DNA from: JAHBNG01 sp039028975
Lineage (GTDB): Bacteria > Chloroflexota > Anaerolineae > Caldilineales > Caldilineaceae
Length of the DNA: 64,000 bases
Reading direction: 5' to 3'
Assembly: GCA_039028975.1 (NCBI GenBank)
Contig: JBCCHB010000027.1
Span: forward strand, 1 to 64,000
Positions within the stretch are counted from its first letter, which is position 1. Every line of letters starts with the position of its first letter. Below the pieces are notes generated by a model, which saw nothing but the letters and a program-made list of their open reading frames with translations, searched no databases and was not told the origin of the DNA. The position numbers and the translations under genes are program-made. Positions 9,058 to 18,069 of this stretch are shown here, piece after piece.

Positions 9058-9888
9058 TCACCCTTTCTGCGCGACGACTGTTAGCCAAGCAGGCAGACCG
9101 GCCTGAGGATTGTTGCGCCAATCCATCAGCCTGTCATCGGTGCCTGTTGCGTATGAATGTCCTTGCCAAAAGCGCGAGTCTACAGGAGGTGACTCAGCGA
9201 TCCGTTTGAGAACTAACCCTGAATCGATCAATGGATTCAACATGTCAGCCATTGTCCAGTTGAACTCGTATGTGACTTGATCACTTTTTTCTACAAATGG
9301 ACCTGTATCCCAGTATGACTTCTTCATTTCAAGGAGTTGCAGATCCTCTTTCCTGTTTATCCAGGGCCGTTGAAATGGATGAACATCGTAAAAAATATAA
9401 TAGCCGTTTGGTCCCAAGATTCGATGGACTTCAGCAAAGACTTTGCCAGGCTCGGCAATCCAGACATAAAATCCATTGGAAGAAAAAACGAGATCAAAGC
9501 AATTGTTGGCAACTTCGTTGATATACCGTGCATCAGCTTGGATGAATTCTATGCTCAGGCCTAATGTCTTTGCACGGCTGGCTGCAACATCGAGCTGTGC
9601 CTGTGAAATGTCAATCGATGTTACTGTTGCGCCAAGTCCAGCTAAGGCAAAGGCGACATAATTATCGCCGCTGCCGATAATACCAACGCGTTTGTTTTGC
9701 AACGTGCCGACATAATCATGAATCATCTCGAGAGCTTTACCGTCAAAGGCAAGCTCGGGTTTTTCTGTTAGTTGGGTCCAAATTTGGTCACGATCCCGGA
9801 ACTCTCGCCAGTCATCGGAGATCGCGTTCCAAAACTGACGATTGGCTTCATACATCTCGTCCATTTTGCGCCAAGTTTCTCGATTCAT
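9058..9888 (-). CDS. Class I SAM-dependent methyltransferase
   Basis: A 276-residue protein. The SAM-binding motif I is VGIIGSGDNYVAFALAGLG, followed by VTSIDISQAQL (acidic residue for the ribose) and IEFIQADARY. CFDLVFSSNGFYVW is motif IV. The N-terminal EANRQFWNAISDDWREFRDRD is common in small-molecule methyltransferases. The ATG at 9888 has a GGAAG about 11 nt upstream; a GTG at 9912 is an alternative. The stop lies 8 nt before the next ATPase start, so it is embedded in the transporter operon. This hints that the imported compound or its product is methylated, or demethylated by neighbouring oxidases. The substrate cannot be read from sequence. Confidence 0.85.
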   Translation of the reverse strand: MNRETWRKMDEMYEANRQFWNAISDDWREFRDRDQIWTQLTEKPELAFDGKALEMIHDYVGTLQNKRVGIIGSGDNYVAFALAGLGATVTSIDISQAQLDVAASRAKTLGLSIEFIQADARYINEVANNCFDLVFSSNGFYVWIAEPGKVFAEVHRILGPNGYYIFYDVHPFQRPWINRKEDLQLLEMKKSYWDTGPFVEKSDQVTYEFNWTMADMLNPLIDSGLVLKRIAESPPVDSRFWQGHSYATGTDDRLMDWRNNPQAGLPAWLTVVAQKG

Positions 9889-9966
9889 TATCTGTAAAGT
9901 CTTCCAGAGCACAGAGAACTACCTATCAACTGCGTCAGAGGACCTAGTTTAACCATGAAGTTTTTG

Positions 9967-10051
9967 AAGGAAATGAAGGTTTGCCCCCTCTTTCTTCATG
10001 GTCTTTATGACCTTCATGGTTCCATTATGCTTGTCAACCCTCTGACATCCG
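9967..10051 (+). repeat. Dispersed repeat, family C copy 1
   Basis: The block contains AAATGAAGGTTT, CTTTCTTCATGGTC, GGTTCCATTATGCTTGTCAA and CCCTCTGACATCCGG. The reverse complement of 27170-27256 carries the same words in the same order with small changes. Partial matches (TTCATG...TTC(A/G)(T/C)GGTTC) lie at about 41135-41175 and 55320-55375. The last 18 bases of this copy form the end of the PhyH coding region at 10034, so the element or its insertion junction contributes the C-terminus. Confidence 0.5.
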
Positions 10052-10861
10052 GCTGAACCCGAAAATTATCGGATTCTCCTCCGGTCGCTGCAAAGTCTCC
10101 TCCGAAACATAGGGGTTCTCCTCAACGAGACAAGACTGTTCCGTACACAAATGCACAGCGATGCTTCGTCGCGGCTGGGCCGAGGTGTTTGGACCACTCC
10201 CGTGGAAGATCATGGGGTGGTGGAAACTAACTGCACCGCGTGGCATGACGGCGGGATGCTCGGTCCAGGTCTCGCCCTCTGGCACCTTGATCCCCGCCTT
10301 GGCCTTGGTCTCGTCTTGTATGCCGAAGTTGCCCGGATCCAGTAGCCCCCAGCGATGGGAGCCTAGCACAAAACGCATGGCACCCGATTCAACAGCCACG
10401 TCACTAAGGGCAATCCAGGCCGTGAGAACACCCGTAGGGTTGGCAAAGAACTGCCAATAGTTGTAATCTTGATGGAGTCCGATATTCCCCTTTGCAGAAC
10501 CGCCAGCAGGCTTGTAAAGAAGCTGGGTGTGCCAAACTTGCACCCTTTTAGCACCGCCAATCACGGCGGCCGCCCATTCACCCAGTAACGGATACGAAAC
10601 GAGTTTGAACAATGTACGGTCCGCAATATGTGCATTATTAATTTTGACCAGGTTGTCTAGCAGATCGCCTGGCGCCACTGAACTGGACTGCGGCGCCACC
10701 CCAGTTTCGTATTCGCAGGCGATGACTTTGTCCATATGGAGCTCAGCTTCATCAAGCAGGTCATCTGGAATCAGTTGAGGGGCTTGGTAGAAGCCTTGTT
10801 CCTGAAAAATGGCTGCTGCATCCTTATTCATTGCTGGTGCGGAAAAATTTTTATGGCTCAT
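10034..10861 (-). CDS. PhyH family Fe(II)/2OG dioxygenase inside ABC operon
   Basis: A 275-residue PhyH oxygenase with a canonical site. GLHQDYNYWQF holds the HxD motif, VTAWIALSDVAVESGAMRFVLGSH is the loop, and FHHPMIFHGSGPN gives the distal His with RRSIAVH after it. The start codon overlaps the stop of the upstream ATPase as ATGA (10858-10861), indicating translational coupling. So transporter and oxygenase are made together, and the oxygenase probably acts on the imported compound. The C-terminal residues lie in a dispersed repeat. Confidence 0.9.
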   Translation of the reverse strand: MSHKNFSAPAMNKDAAAIFQEQGFYQAPQLIPDDLLDEAELHMDKVIACEYETGVAPQSSSVAPGDLLDNLVKINNAHIADRTLFKLVSYPLLGEWAAAVIGGAKRVQVWHTQLLYKPAGGSAKGNIGLHQDYNYWQFFANPTGVLTAWIALSDVAVESGAMRFVLGSHRWGLLDPGNFGIQDETKAKAGIKVPEGETWTEHPAVMPRGAVSFHHPMIFHGSGPNTSAQPRRSIAVHLCTEQSCLVEENPYVSEETLQRPEENPIIFGFSRMSEG

Positions 10862-11871
10862 GTCTTTGCCGCGGCCTCATCATACAAGAAACAGCGTGCC
10901 ATGTGGTCTGATTTCACAGCCAACAGGTCCGGATTTCCGGTTCTACAATGATCCCAACGCTCTGGGCAGCGGGAATAGAAGACACATTCGTTGGGTAGGT
11001 CGATAGGCTCGGGGACGAAGCCTTCAATGGTCTGTAAACGAGTATCGCTGCCGTCTCCATTCAACTGCAGATCGGGGACAGCGGCCATTAACCGACGTGT
11101 ATATGGATGCTGGGGATTGTGGAAGATTTCTCGCACAGGGGCTGCTTCCACAATGTTACCCAGATACATAACAATTACCCGCTGGGCAATCTGAGCGATG
11201 ACGCCCAAGTCATGAGTGATGAAGATGATAGCCATACCATACTTTTGTTGCAGGTCTTTGAGCAGGCGCAAAATCTGAGCCTGAACCGAGACGTCCAGGG
11301 CAGTGGTTGGCTCATCGCAGATCAGCAAGCGCGGTCGCGTGGCAATTGCCATAGCAATCATGGCTCGCTGACGCATTCCACCAGATAGCTGAAAAGGGTA
11401 CTCATCGACGCGCTGCCTTGGATTGGAAATGCCCACATCTTCTAACAGTTCGATGACCTGTTCCCGGGCTTCTCTCTTATTCACCGAACGATGAAGTAAG
11501 ATCGCTTCGGCAATTTGATGTCCGACTGTATGTACCATAGAGAGCGCGTTCATCGGCTCCTGAAAGACCATGGTCATGGCGTCGCCGCGGATCTTGTGGA
11601 TTGCTTGCCCATCGGGCTTAAGATCGAGCAGGTTGGTGGATTGGCCATTCTCAAAATAGAGGACTTCTCCTTCAGCCTTTCCCGGTGACCGTACAATATT
11701 CAGAATAGAACGGGCAGTAATGCTTTTGCCGCAGCCCGATTCGCCCACCAAGCCTACCAATTCGCCTTCATGTACATCAAAGCTGACACCGTCGACGGCT
11801 TTGAGGAGCCCATGGGGGAGATGGAAATAGGTTTTTAGATCTCGGACCGAGAGTACTACGTTATCCATCAT
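10858..11871 (-). CDS. Oligopeptide-type ABC transporter ATP-binding protein (OppD/DppD type)
   Basis: A 337-residue ATPase. Walker A is GESGCGKS, the signature is LSGGMRQRAMIAMAIA, Walker B is LLICDEPTTALD, and the switch is FITHDLGV. The tail CVFYSRCPERWDHCR is the oligo_HPY cysteine motif. Two ATGs at 11871 and 11868 follow GGGGAAG at good spacing, so I prefer 11871 over a TTG at 11886. It pairs with the ATPase at 8069 and the permeases at 13033-15280. Its stop overlaps the PhyH start. Confidence 0.93.
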   Translation of the reverse strand: MMDNVVLSVRDLKTYFHLPHGLLKAVDGVSFDVHEGELVGLVGESGCGKSITARSILNIVRSPGKAEGEVLYFENGQSTNLLDLKPDGQAIHKIRGDAMTMVFQEPMNALSMVHTVGHQIAEAILLHRSVNKREAREQVIELLEDVGISNPRQRVDEYPFQLSGGMRQRAMIAMAIATRPRLLICDEPTTALDVSVQAQILRLLKDLQQKYGMAIIFITHDLGVIAQIAQRVIVMYLGNIVEAAPVREIFHNPQHPYTRRLMAAVPDLQLNGDGSDTRLQTIEGFVPEPIDLPNECVFYSRCPERWDHCRTGNPDLLAVKSDHMARCFLYDEAAAKT

Positions 11872-12232
11872 CTTAGTCTTCCCCAACCTTCATGTCTCTT
11901 TGCCGCCATTGTTCCATCATCTTTCATCCCCATGGACGGAAGGAAACACGGACATTCTATGGACCTGTCAGTGTTCTTTTCGCGCCTAGAAGGCAACCGG
12001 TGGAGGCTTACCCCTTGCTGGCCTAGGGCAGCCGCACTTTTCCTAGCCACTATCAAAATCAATTCAATCTTCACTGACGATATATCGACACAATCGCTGC
12101 CCTCGGGGCGACAAGCGATCAAAATGTACACGCGGCAGAACTTTCTCTTCGCTAGGTCGCCGCCAGGGAGCAAAATAGCCTGCGCTGGCCATAGGCCGTT
12201 TATGCATGGGCAGCTTGGTTTAAGCGTTTTCC
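11872..12232. other. Non-coding gap inside transporter 1 operon
   Basis: About 360 nt separate the ATPase start from the upstream PhyH stop. Open frames exist on both strands (for example 11932-12435 plus), but they match no family, have no ribosome binding site and overlap the PhyH gene. I see no terminator or promoter that I would defend. Confidence 0.5.
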
Positions 12233-13024
12233 TTATTCACAAACAATCTGCTTCGTGTGGGTATAATGAGCAAATGAAAGCAGCTCTTGAGTTTCAGCAG
12301 ATAAACGTCCCCGCACCGTTTCGGGTACATAGTGCTCTTGACCCCGATACTGGGGCTTGTAGCGTAAAACCAGAAATTGTCGGCTCCGGTCTCGCGGGCG
12401 CCAGGGGAGCGCACCATGAGTTAATGCCTCGGTAATAATGAGTATATCGCCTGCTCTGGGCGTAATGTTGAGCACACCTGGCGGCAACTCATCTTCGACC
12501 ACGCCATTGTTGAACATGGTTGGTGGCCGCTCAAATGCAGCCTTGTGCGATCCCGGCACAACCAGCAGGCCACCATCCCCTGGATACACATCAGTCAAAT
12601 AGGGAAAGACGACAATATCATCGCAATAGATGCGCCCATTCTGAATCTGGTAGCGAACACTCTCCCAGCCATAATCATCGCGGGCGCAATGAAGCCGCAG
12701 CACCTCGTCAGCCACATGGGGGTGGTTGACGGTAAGGGTGCCACTAACCAAGCGCGGTTTGTTATTTGTCAACTCTTTGACGATAGGCCAGATGCTGGGA
12801 TGATGGGTTAAGGCTTCTAAGGCCGGATCAAATGCAAAACCGTGAACATAGCGACGCGGATCCTTATCATCATGCTCAAAGCCGGAGGGAAGATCATCTG
12901 GGGGCGTAGTAACATAACGATCGACCGCGGCTTGCGCAGCTCGAAGCTCGTCCCGCTCCAGAACTTGCTTGAGATGAAGATATCCAGTTAAGTCAAACCA
13001 GTACCGCTGCTCAGGCGTCATCAT
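12233..13024 (-). CDS. PhyH-like protein with non-canonical iron motif (HCA)
   Basis: A 263-residue PhyH-fold protein. Where canonical members have HxD, this one reads LRLHCARDD, that is His-Cys-Ala. The loop GDGGLLVVPGSHKAAF and the distal ITEALTHGALPW with RQFLVLRY are conserved. The (T/D)EAxxH distal form is shared with the proteins at 22617, 42079, 43001 and 57584, all lacking the acidic ligand. The stop is 9 nt after the downstream permease reading frame begins its approach, and the gene is tucked between permease and ATPase genes of transporter 1. Either a different acid completes the metal site or it is an open-site enzyme as in Fe/2OG halogenases; the sequence alone does not decide. 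Confidence 0.85.
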   Translation of the reverse strand: MMTPEQRYWFDLTGYLHLKQVLERDELRAAQAAVDRYVTTPPDDLPSGFEHDDKDPRRYVHGFAFDPALEALTHHPSIWPIVKELTNNKPRLVSGTLTVNHPHVADEVLRLHCARDDYGWESVRYQIQNGRIYCDDIVVFPYLTDVYPGDGGLLVVPGSHKAAFERPPTMFNNGVVEDELPPGVLNITPRAGDILIITEALTHGALPWRPRDRSRQFLVLRYKPQYRGQEHYVPETVRGRLSAETQELLSFAHYTHTKQIVCE

Positions 13025-13032
13025 AAAGTATA

Positions 13033-14202
13033 CTAAAATTCCTTATAGGGATCAGCCGCATCCCGCAACCCATCCCCCACAAAGTTGAAGGCCAAAATCA
13101 CGATGATCACAAAGAGAGCGGGAATCAGCAGCCACGGATAGAGGGCAATGCTGCGCACGTTTTGGGCCGCACTTAGGAGAACGCCCCAGCTAATCACCGG
13201 CGCCCGCAAACCCAACCCCAAAAAGCTGAGCGCGGTCTCGCCCAAAATCATAAAAGGCACGCTCATAGTGACGTTGACGATCAGATAGCTCATAAAGCTG
13301 GGCAGCAGATGCTTGAAGATGATGCGTGCTTCGCTGGCACCCGCCAGTTCGGCTGCTTTGACGAAGGCTTCGTTGCGGGTGCTGATCAGCTTGCCCCGCA
13401 CCACCCGAGCCAATCCGGTCCAGCCCGTCAAGGCCAGGATGATGGTGATGGCAAAGTAGGTCTGCACCTGAGACCACTCTCTAGGTAGCGCTGCGGACAG
13501 CCCCATCCACAACGGCAGCGTCGGAATCGAGATTAGAAATTCGATAATGCGCTGAATGACGCCGTCGACCACACCACCGTAGTACCCCGAAACGCCGCCT
13601 AACGTACAGCCCAAAACAAAGGAGAACGCGATGCCTACCAAACCAATGGAGAGCGAGATCTGCGCGCCGTGGATAATGCGTGAAAAAAGATCCTGCCCCA
13701 ATTCGTCGCTGCCAAAGAGAAAAAGAACGCCCGGCTCGTCTACCCCAAAGAGGTGACGCTCCGTGGGGATCAAGCCCAGCAGCTTATAGGGTTCTGCTTT
13801 AATCCAAAACTTAAGATAGTAGCGTTGAGAAGTATCGGCCTCATAGATCCGCTCCAGCGTGTTGGGATCAAAGCCCTTTTTCAGCCCATAGACAAAGGGA
13901 ACCAGGCCAGAAACCTCCTCATCGCTAAAGTGGAGACGAGTGGGTGGCGTGTAGAGATTGTCATCAAACTTCTGATTGGGACCATAGGGCGAGACAAATG
14001 GGGCAAAGACCGCCAGCAAATACATAATGCCCAGAATAATTCCCCCAATCAACGCCAGGCGATGCCGCCGAAACTTATGCCAGATCAGCCCCCACTGGGA
14101 CGCGGAATAGAGACGATCTTCGACAGGTTCCGTCTCCATAACGTCGGGACTGTCTGTGCTTTTGAAACGCCCAGGGTTGAGTTTGTTTATGGTACTATTC
14201 AC
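13033..14202 (-). CDS. Oligopeptide-type ABC transporter permease (DppC type)
   Basis: A 389-residue inner-membrane permease of transporter 1. It has a hydrophobic N-terminal helix (LIGGIILGIMYLLAVFAPFV), a large periplasmic loop and a BPD_transp_1 domain with the EAA region TRNEAFVKAAELAGASEARI. I chose the GTG at 14202. A longer reading from a TTG at 14301 would translate a degenerate intergenic repeat into a Tyr/Thr/Arg-rich leader that no permease has. Length fits the larger DppC homologues. It follows the DppB-type gene directly. Confidence 0.9.
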   Translation of the reverse strand: MNSTINKLNPGRFKSTDSPDVMETEPVEDRLYSASQWGLIWHKFRRHRLALIGGIILGIMYLLAVFAPFVSPYGPNQKFDDNLYTPPTRLHFSDEEVSGLVPFVYGLKKGFDPNTLERIYEADTSQRYYLKFWIKAEPYKLLGLIPTERHLFGVDEPGVLFLFGSDELGQDLFSRIIHGAQISLSIGLVGIAFSFVLGCTLGGVSGYYGGVVDGVIQRIIEFLISIPTLPLWMGLSAALPREWSQVQTYFAITIILALTGWTGLARVVRGKLISTRNEAFVKAAELAGASEARIIFKHLLPSFMSYLIVNVTMSVPFMILGETALSFLGLGLRAPVISWGVLLSAAQNVRSIALYPWLLIPALFVIIVILAFNFVGDGLRDAADPYKEF

Positions 14203-14204
14203 GA

Positions 14205-14275
14205 TATTTCCAGTGTCGCGGTAATCGGTGGTCGGTAGCCGGTAATCTGTAATCTGTAATCGGTAGCCGGTAAAA
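14205..14275. repeat. Degenerate GGTAATCGGTAGCCGG-type repeats
   Basis: Words such as GGTAATCGGTGGTCGG, GGTAGCCGGTAATC and TGTAATCGGTAGCCGG fill the spacer between the two permease genes. They are the opposite-strand form of the repeats at 3450-3545 and 38558-38668. If translated in the DppC frame they give repeated YRLxxTDYR, a useful marker that the long start is wrong. Confidence 0.6.
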
Positions 14276-14293
14276 GAAATTGTGACTTCTTCC

Positions 14294-15280
14294 CTACTCA
14301 AACCGAATACGCGGGTCGGCCACCGCCAAAATCATATCAGACAAGAAAGTCCCCAACAGGGTAAGTGCAGATAAAATAAAGATGATGCCGCCAGCCAGAA
14401 ACATATCTTGATTGAGCAACGCACCAATCAAAAGCGGCCCTACAGTAGGCAAGTTAAGTACAATCGCCACAATGGTCGAACCAGAAACAATCACAGGCAG
14501 GAGCCAACCAATGGTCGATAGAATAGGATTGATAGCGATGCGCACTGGATATTTGAAAATTGCTCGCCAATAGGGAACACCTTTCATACGGGCGGTATCA
14601 ACGTAATCTTTGCTCAATTCATCCAAAAGAGTGGCTCGCATAGTGCGAATGAGCAACGCCGTCCCCGACATACCCGTTACGACAATTGGGACAATCAGAT
14701 GTTTAGCCAAATCCCACACTTTAGCCAGACTCCACGGGGCATTCTCATATTCTTGGGAAAAGAGACCACCTGGGGAGACATCAAAGTAGGTCAATAGAAA
14801 GTACATAATGACAAGTGATAGCAAGAAGTCAGGCAGAGCTACGCCTATAAAACCGATGAAGGAGAAGAAATAATCCCCCAGTGAATATTGACGCGTCGCA
14901 GAGAAGACCCCAATAGGGATGGCCAAGGCGTAGGTGAAAATCAGGGTAGCAATAGAGAGCACGATAGTAAAGGGCAGTACCGTCCCAATCATGTCGGCGA
15001 CGGACCGATTCCAACCCATGGAAATGCCAAAGTCGCCACGCGTGACAATATTCGTTATCCACTTCTGATAGCGCACCATGAAGGGCTGATCATAGCCGAA
15101 GCGACGACGGATATTATCGATCATCGTCTCATCAACCCGACTGCCGCTGGCCTCCAGCGCGCGTATTCGCATCTCTGCAAAGTCTCCTGGCGGCATCTCT
15201 ATGATGGCAAAGGAGACAAAGGAGAGCAAGAGAAGCGAGATTAGCATATAAAGAAAACGTCGAAGAATGTAACTGAGCAT
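14294..15280 (-). CDS. Oligopeptide-type ABC transporter permease (DppB type)
   Basis: A 328-residue permease. The N-terminus MLSYILRRFLYMLISLLLLS is the classic DppB membrane anchor. EAA-loop sequence is DELSKDYVDTARMKGVPYWR, and the protein ends DPRIRFE as most DppB proteins do. Six helices are predicted by hydrophobicity. It is the first gene of the transporter 1 operon, about 50 nt downstream of a near-consensus promoter. Confidence 0.93.
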   Translation of the reverse strand: MLSYILRRFLYMLISLLLLSFVSFAIIEMPPGDFAEMRIRALEASGSRVDETMIDNIRRRFGYDQPFMVRYQKWITNIVTRGDFGISMGWNRSVADMIGTVLPFTIVLSIATLIFTYALAIPIGVFSATRQYSLGDYFFSFIGFIGVALPDFLLSLVIMYFLLTYFDVSPGGLFSQEYENAPWSLAKVWDLAKHLIVPIVVTGMSGTALLIRTMRATLLDELSKDYVDTARMKGVPYWRAIFKYPVRIAINPILSTIGWLLPVIVSGSTIVAIVLNLPTVGPLLIGALLNQDMFLAGGIIFILSALTLLGTFLSDMILAVADPRIRFE

Positions 15281-15335
15281 TGTCCGATTGCTTCAGGGTA
15301 GGGCTATGGGTCACGCGTTGGTTGGGGTGATTCTA

Positions 15336-15364
15336 ATAGTAAATTACTTTACGCTGTCTGTCAA
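15336..15364 (-). promoter_or_regulatory. Sigma-70-type promoter for transporter 1 operon
   Basis: On the minus strand TTGACA (15359-15364) and TACTAT (15336-15341) are 17 nt apart. The predicted start is near 15329, giving a leader of about 50 nt before the DppB-type gene at 15280. Spacing is ideal and both hexamers are close to consensus. This would drive the row of genes from 15280 downward. Confidence 0.65.
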
Positions 15365-15488
15365 AGAGATAAAATTTTGCCTAATGCAACAAGAACAGAA
15401 CTCTATCCACACCAGCGCTCATAGCCAGTCTTAATGCCAATAGACGGTGTTCTTCGGCGAAATCTTCCGGATATGACGAGCCTCTGCC

Positions 15489-16472
15489 TTAGGCGCAGAC
15501 TGGTTCATTTCCATCCCAGCGGTTGAAGGGGCCTTTGACGTTTTCGCGGGCCAGTCGGGCACGCGCGTCATACCAGAGATTGGCCCATGTTTCGGGATCG
15601 TGCAGCTCCGATTTTGGATTAGCGCGGCTGCGGGCCACAAAGCCGGGGAAGGCTTCTCGACCCGTTGGTTGACCAATGGGGTTGTAGCGCAGATCAAAGC
15701 TCCAGCGTACTTCATCGCTGGTGTTGGGGAGCGAGCCATGCAGGGTAAACTTGGTCAAAAAGAGAACATCGCCGCGCTTCATGGGCATAGGCAGGGCACC
15801 ATCTTTGGCAAAGGCTTCATCGGGAACGCTCAGCCCGAAGCCCTTCATTCCATTGGGACAATGGGTTTGCAGACCCTCACGGTGGCTGCGGGGCACGATA
15901 TGCAAACAACCACTCTCCATGGGGGCATCCCACAGCGAGAACCAGACCGTCAGCATGTTGGTCTCGTCCGCAGTGGGCAAGACCACGCCATTGTCCTGAT
16001 GCCAGGGCGTGGCTCCTAACTGGACCAGCCCTGTATCTGGGTTGATGGGCGTCAGATGTTCGGGCGGCTTGAGGCGAACGTGCTGGACCGGATTTGAATA
16101 GATTTCCGGCCCAATGATCGACTCGACTGCGTCGAGCAGCCGCTCGTTGCGCAGGGTACGGAAAACGGCCGGCCCAACCCACATAGGTGAATCTGGTTTG
16201 ACGTTGCCTTGGGGCAATGAGAAATCGAAATAACCGGCGTGGATCTTGCCGCTCTCCTGGTAGATGGTAGTCAGGCGCTTGCTGAAGGGGAGATCGGCAT
16301 AAGTGTCGCCGATTTCGCCCTTGGCATGTAGCTCCTGGGCCAGATTATCCAGTACGCTTTCATACTCTTCAATGACCGGATCCAGATCCTGGACTGGGTC
16401 CAAAAGCCCTTCAACCAGTAAGTAGCCTTCGGCATGAAATTGAGTTACTTGTGCTTCCGTTAGATGGGGCAT
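15489..16472 (-). CDS. PhyH family Fe(II)/2OG dioxygenase
   Basis: A 327-residue canonical PhyH enzyme. TPWHQDNGVVLP carries HxD, WFSLWDAPMESGCLHIVPRSH is the loop, and FLTKFTLHGSLPNTS with RWSFDLRYNP gives the distal His and the 2OG Arg. Strong AGGAGGA precedes the ATG. It is 46 nt downstream of a sulfatase gene in the same direction, and a second PhyH overlaps that sulfatase, forming a three-gene unit. The C-terminus is rich in Arg and Trp as in several marine homologues. Confidence 0.9.
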   Translation of the reverse strand: MPHLTEAQVTQFHAEGYLLVEGLLDPVQDLDPVIEEYESVLDNLAQELHAKGEIGDTYADLPFSKRLTTIYQESGKIHAGYFDFSLPQGNVKPDSPMWVGPAVFRTLRNERLLDAVESIIGPEIYSNPVQHVRLKPPEHLTPINPDTGLVQLGATPWHQDNGVVLPTADETNMLTVWFSLWDAPMESGCLHIVPRSHREGLQTHCPNGMKGFGLSVPDEAFAKDGALPMPMKRGDVLFLTKFTLHGSLPNTSDEVRWSFDLRYNPIGQPTGREAFPGFVARSRANPKSELHDPETWANLWYDARARLARENVKGPFNRWDGNEPVCA

Positions 16473-16518
16473 GATTTTGTTCCTCCTACTTTATCGAAAG
16501 GTGTTTACAATATATCCT

Positions 16519-18069
16519 TTAGTGAACGCCCAGCGCAAATAGGCTGCGCCTGGGTTTGGGATAATCCTGCAGGATGATCAGATCCATTAGCTGATCACGC
16601 AACATCTGTCTCTTGGCCTGATGTGCGGCATCACCAACAAGATTATGCTGCTCATCGGGATCGGCTTGCAGGTCAAATAGCTGTTCGCCATATCCCTGGG
16701 GATAGTATGTATAGCGCCAATCGCGAGTGCGAATGGTGCGCGCCCACTGCCCAGGATGGTCGGCATCGATCCGATTGTAACTCTCGCAGTAGGCTGCCGT
16801 ACGCCAATCGGCTGGTTTTTCGCCTCGACACAGCGGCAATAAGGAGCGGCCTGCCATTTGTGGAATCTCCTCCGCGGGTGTCTTTAGGTATGGACCCGTT
16901 TTGGGCATGGGTGGAAAATCTAGCTCGGCCATCTCAAGTACGGTTGGGCAAATGTCCTCCAGTTGCACCATCTCATCGCAGGTGACGCCTGCTTGTACGC
17001 CTGGCCCAGCGATGATTAGAGGCACGCGAATACAGCTATCATAGTGTTTCTCTTCTTTGGAGGTAAAGCCGTGGTCATAGAGGAGTTCACCATGATCCGA
17101 GAGGAAGATGACATAGGTGTTGTCCAAACGCCTCCGTTCCTCCAGTGCATTCATTACTAGGCCGAGTTGATGATCCAGATGCACGAGATCTGCAAAGTAC
17201 AGATGACGAGCATAGCGCCAATTCTCGGGCATGTTGGGTTCGCGTCGCTTGAGTTCATTAGGACCATGCAGATCAGTCACCCATTTGGCAGGTACAGGCT
17301 CTGGAATGAAATCCTTCTCGACGGTTTGCATATAGTCCGCGGGCGCGCAGAAAGGGCTATGGGGCTGCACGTAGCTGATATGCGCGTAGAGTGGCTGCTC
17401 TTTTGGTGTGTCGCGCAAAAAATCTAGCGCATGGCCCGTAATCCAGTTGGTCTGCGATACCGTCTCTGGGAACGGCAGCGTATAGCATTGGGGCGTATTC
17501 AGGGGGAACTCAGCCGTCGGCCATTGAAATTCCGCGCGGATATCCTCAATCCGTTGACGAAGGTTTTCTTTCTTAGGACCATAGGCCGCATAGTTCGGAA
17601 TCTTTGTGGGCCAAATCGTGGCGAGGACAGATTCGAAATGTTCTGGATGGTTATCGCGTACCCAATCAAGCCACTCACCCCCACGCGAATCTTCGGTGAT
17701 ATGGGTGACGTCAAATCCGTAGGGCCTGTAATCTGGGTATAGCCCAGCAAAGTGGGGCTGGAAGTGTACTTTGCCTAGCGCACCTGTACGCCAACCATAC
17801 TGTTGCAGAACCCGCATAAATGTGGGTAACGCTGGATCGAGCTGGTATCCGTTCTCTAATACTCCATGCCCGCGACTTGTGAGGCCAGTCGCAAGCGACG
17901 AGCGCGTTGCCATACAAACGGGGTTGCTTGTCAGCGCGTTGGAAAAGGTTGTGCCTCGTGCTTGTAAGCGATTGATATTGGGTGTGGGGCATACGCCGCT
18001 CTGAGCTACTTCGAGCCACTTGGCAGCTAGCTGATCAACCATGAAGAAAAGTATATCAGGTTTGGGCAT
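16519..18069 (-). CDS. Sulfatase (family S1)
   Basis: A 516-residue sulfatase, a normal length. KPDILFFMVDQLAAKWL holds the first metal acid, and NPVCMATRSSLATG is a C-x-A-x-R formylglycine motif, the alanine variant accepted by bacterial maturases. LDNTYVIFLSDHGELLYDHG gives the metal-binding DH. There is no signal peptide, so it is likely cytoplasmic. The start lies 14 nt inside the end of the upstream PhyH gene, showing tight coupling. The pairing suggests that sulfate-ester cleavage and hydroxylation act on the same molecule. Confidence 0.93.
   Translation of the reverse strand: MPKPDILFFMVDQLAAKWLEVAQSGVCPTPNINRLQARGTTFSNALTSNPVCMATRSSLATGLTSRGHGVLENGYQLDPALPTFMRVLQQYGWRTGALGKVHFQPHFAGLYPDYRPYGFDVTHITEDSRGGEWLDWVRDNHPEHFESVLATIWPTKIPNYAAYGPKKENLRQRIEDIRAEFQWPTAEFPLNTPQCYTLPFPETVSQTNWITGHALDFLRDTPKEQPLYAHISYVQPHSPFCAPADYMQTVEKDFIPEPVPAKWVTDLHGPNELKRREPNMPENWRYARHLYFADLVHLDHQLGLVMNALEERRRLDNTYVIFLSDHGELLYDHGFTSKEEKHYDSCIRVPLIIAGPGVQAGVTCDEMVQLEDICPTVLEMAELDFPPMPKTGPYLKTPAEEIPQMAGRSLLPLCRGEKPADWRTAAYCESYNRIDADHPGQWARTIRTRDWRYTYYPQGYGEQLFDLQADPDEQHNLVGDAAHQAKRQMLRDQLMDLIILQDYPKPRRSLFALGVH

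Noticed and set aside
11932..12435. 167-codon open frame on the plus strand in a gap
   Set aside because: It overlaps the PhyH-like gene antisense, reads as low-similarity sequence and lacks start signals.
13033..14301. Long version of the DppC-type permease
   Set aside because: The additional N-terminus is translated intergenic repeat (repeated YRLxxTDYR); the GTG at 14202 is a better start.
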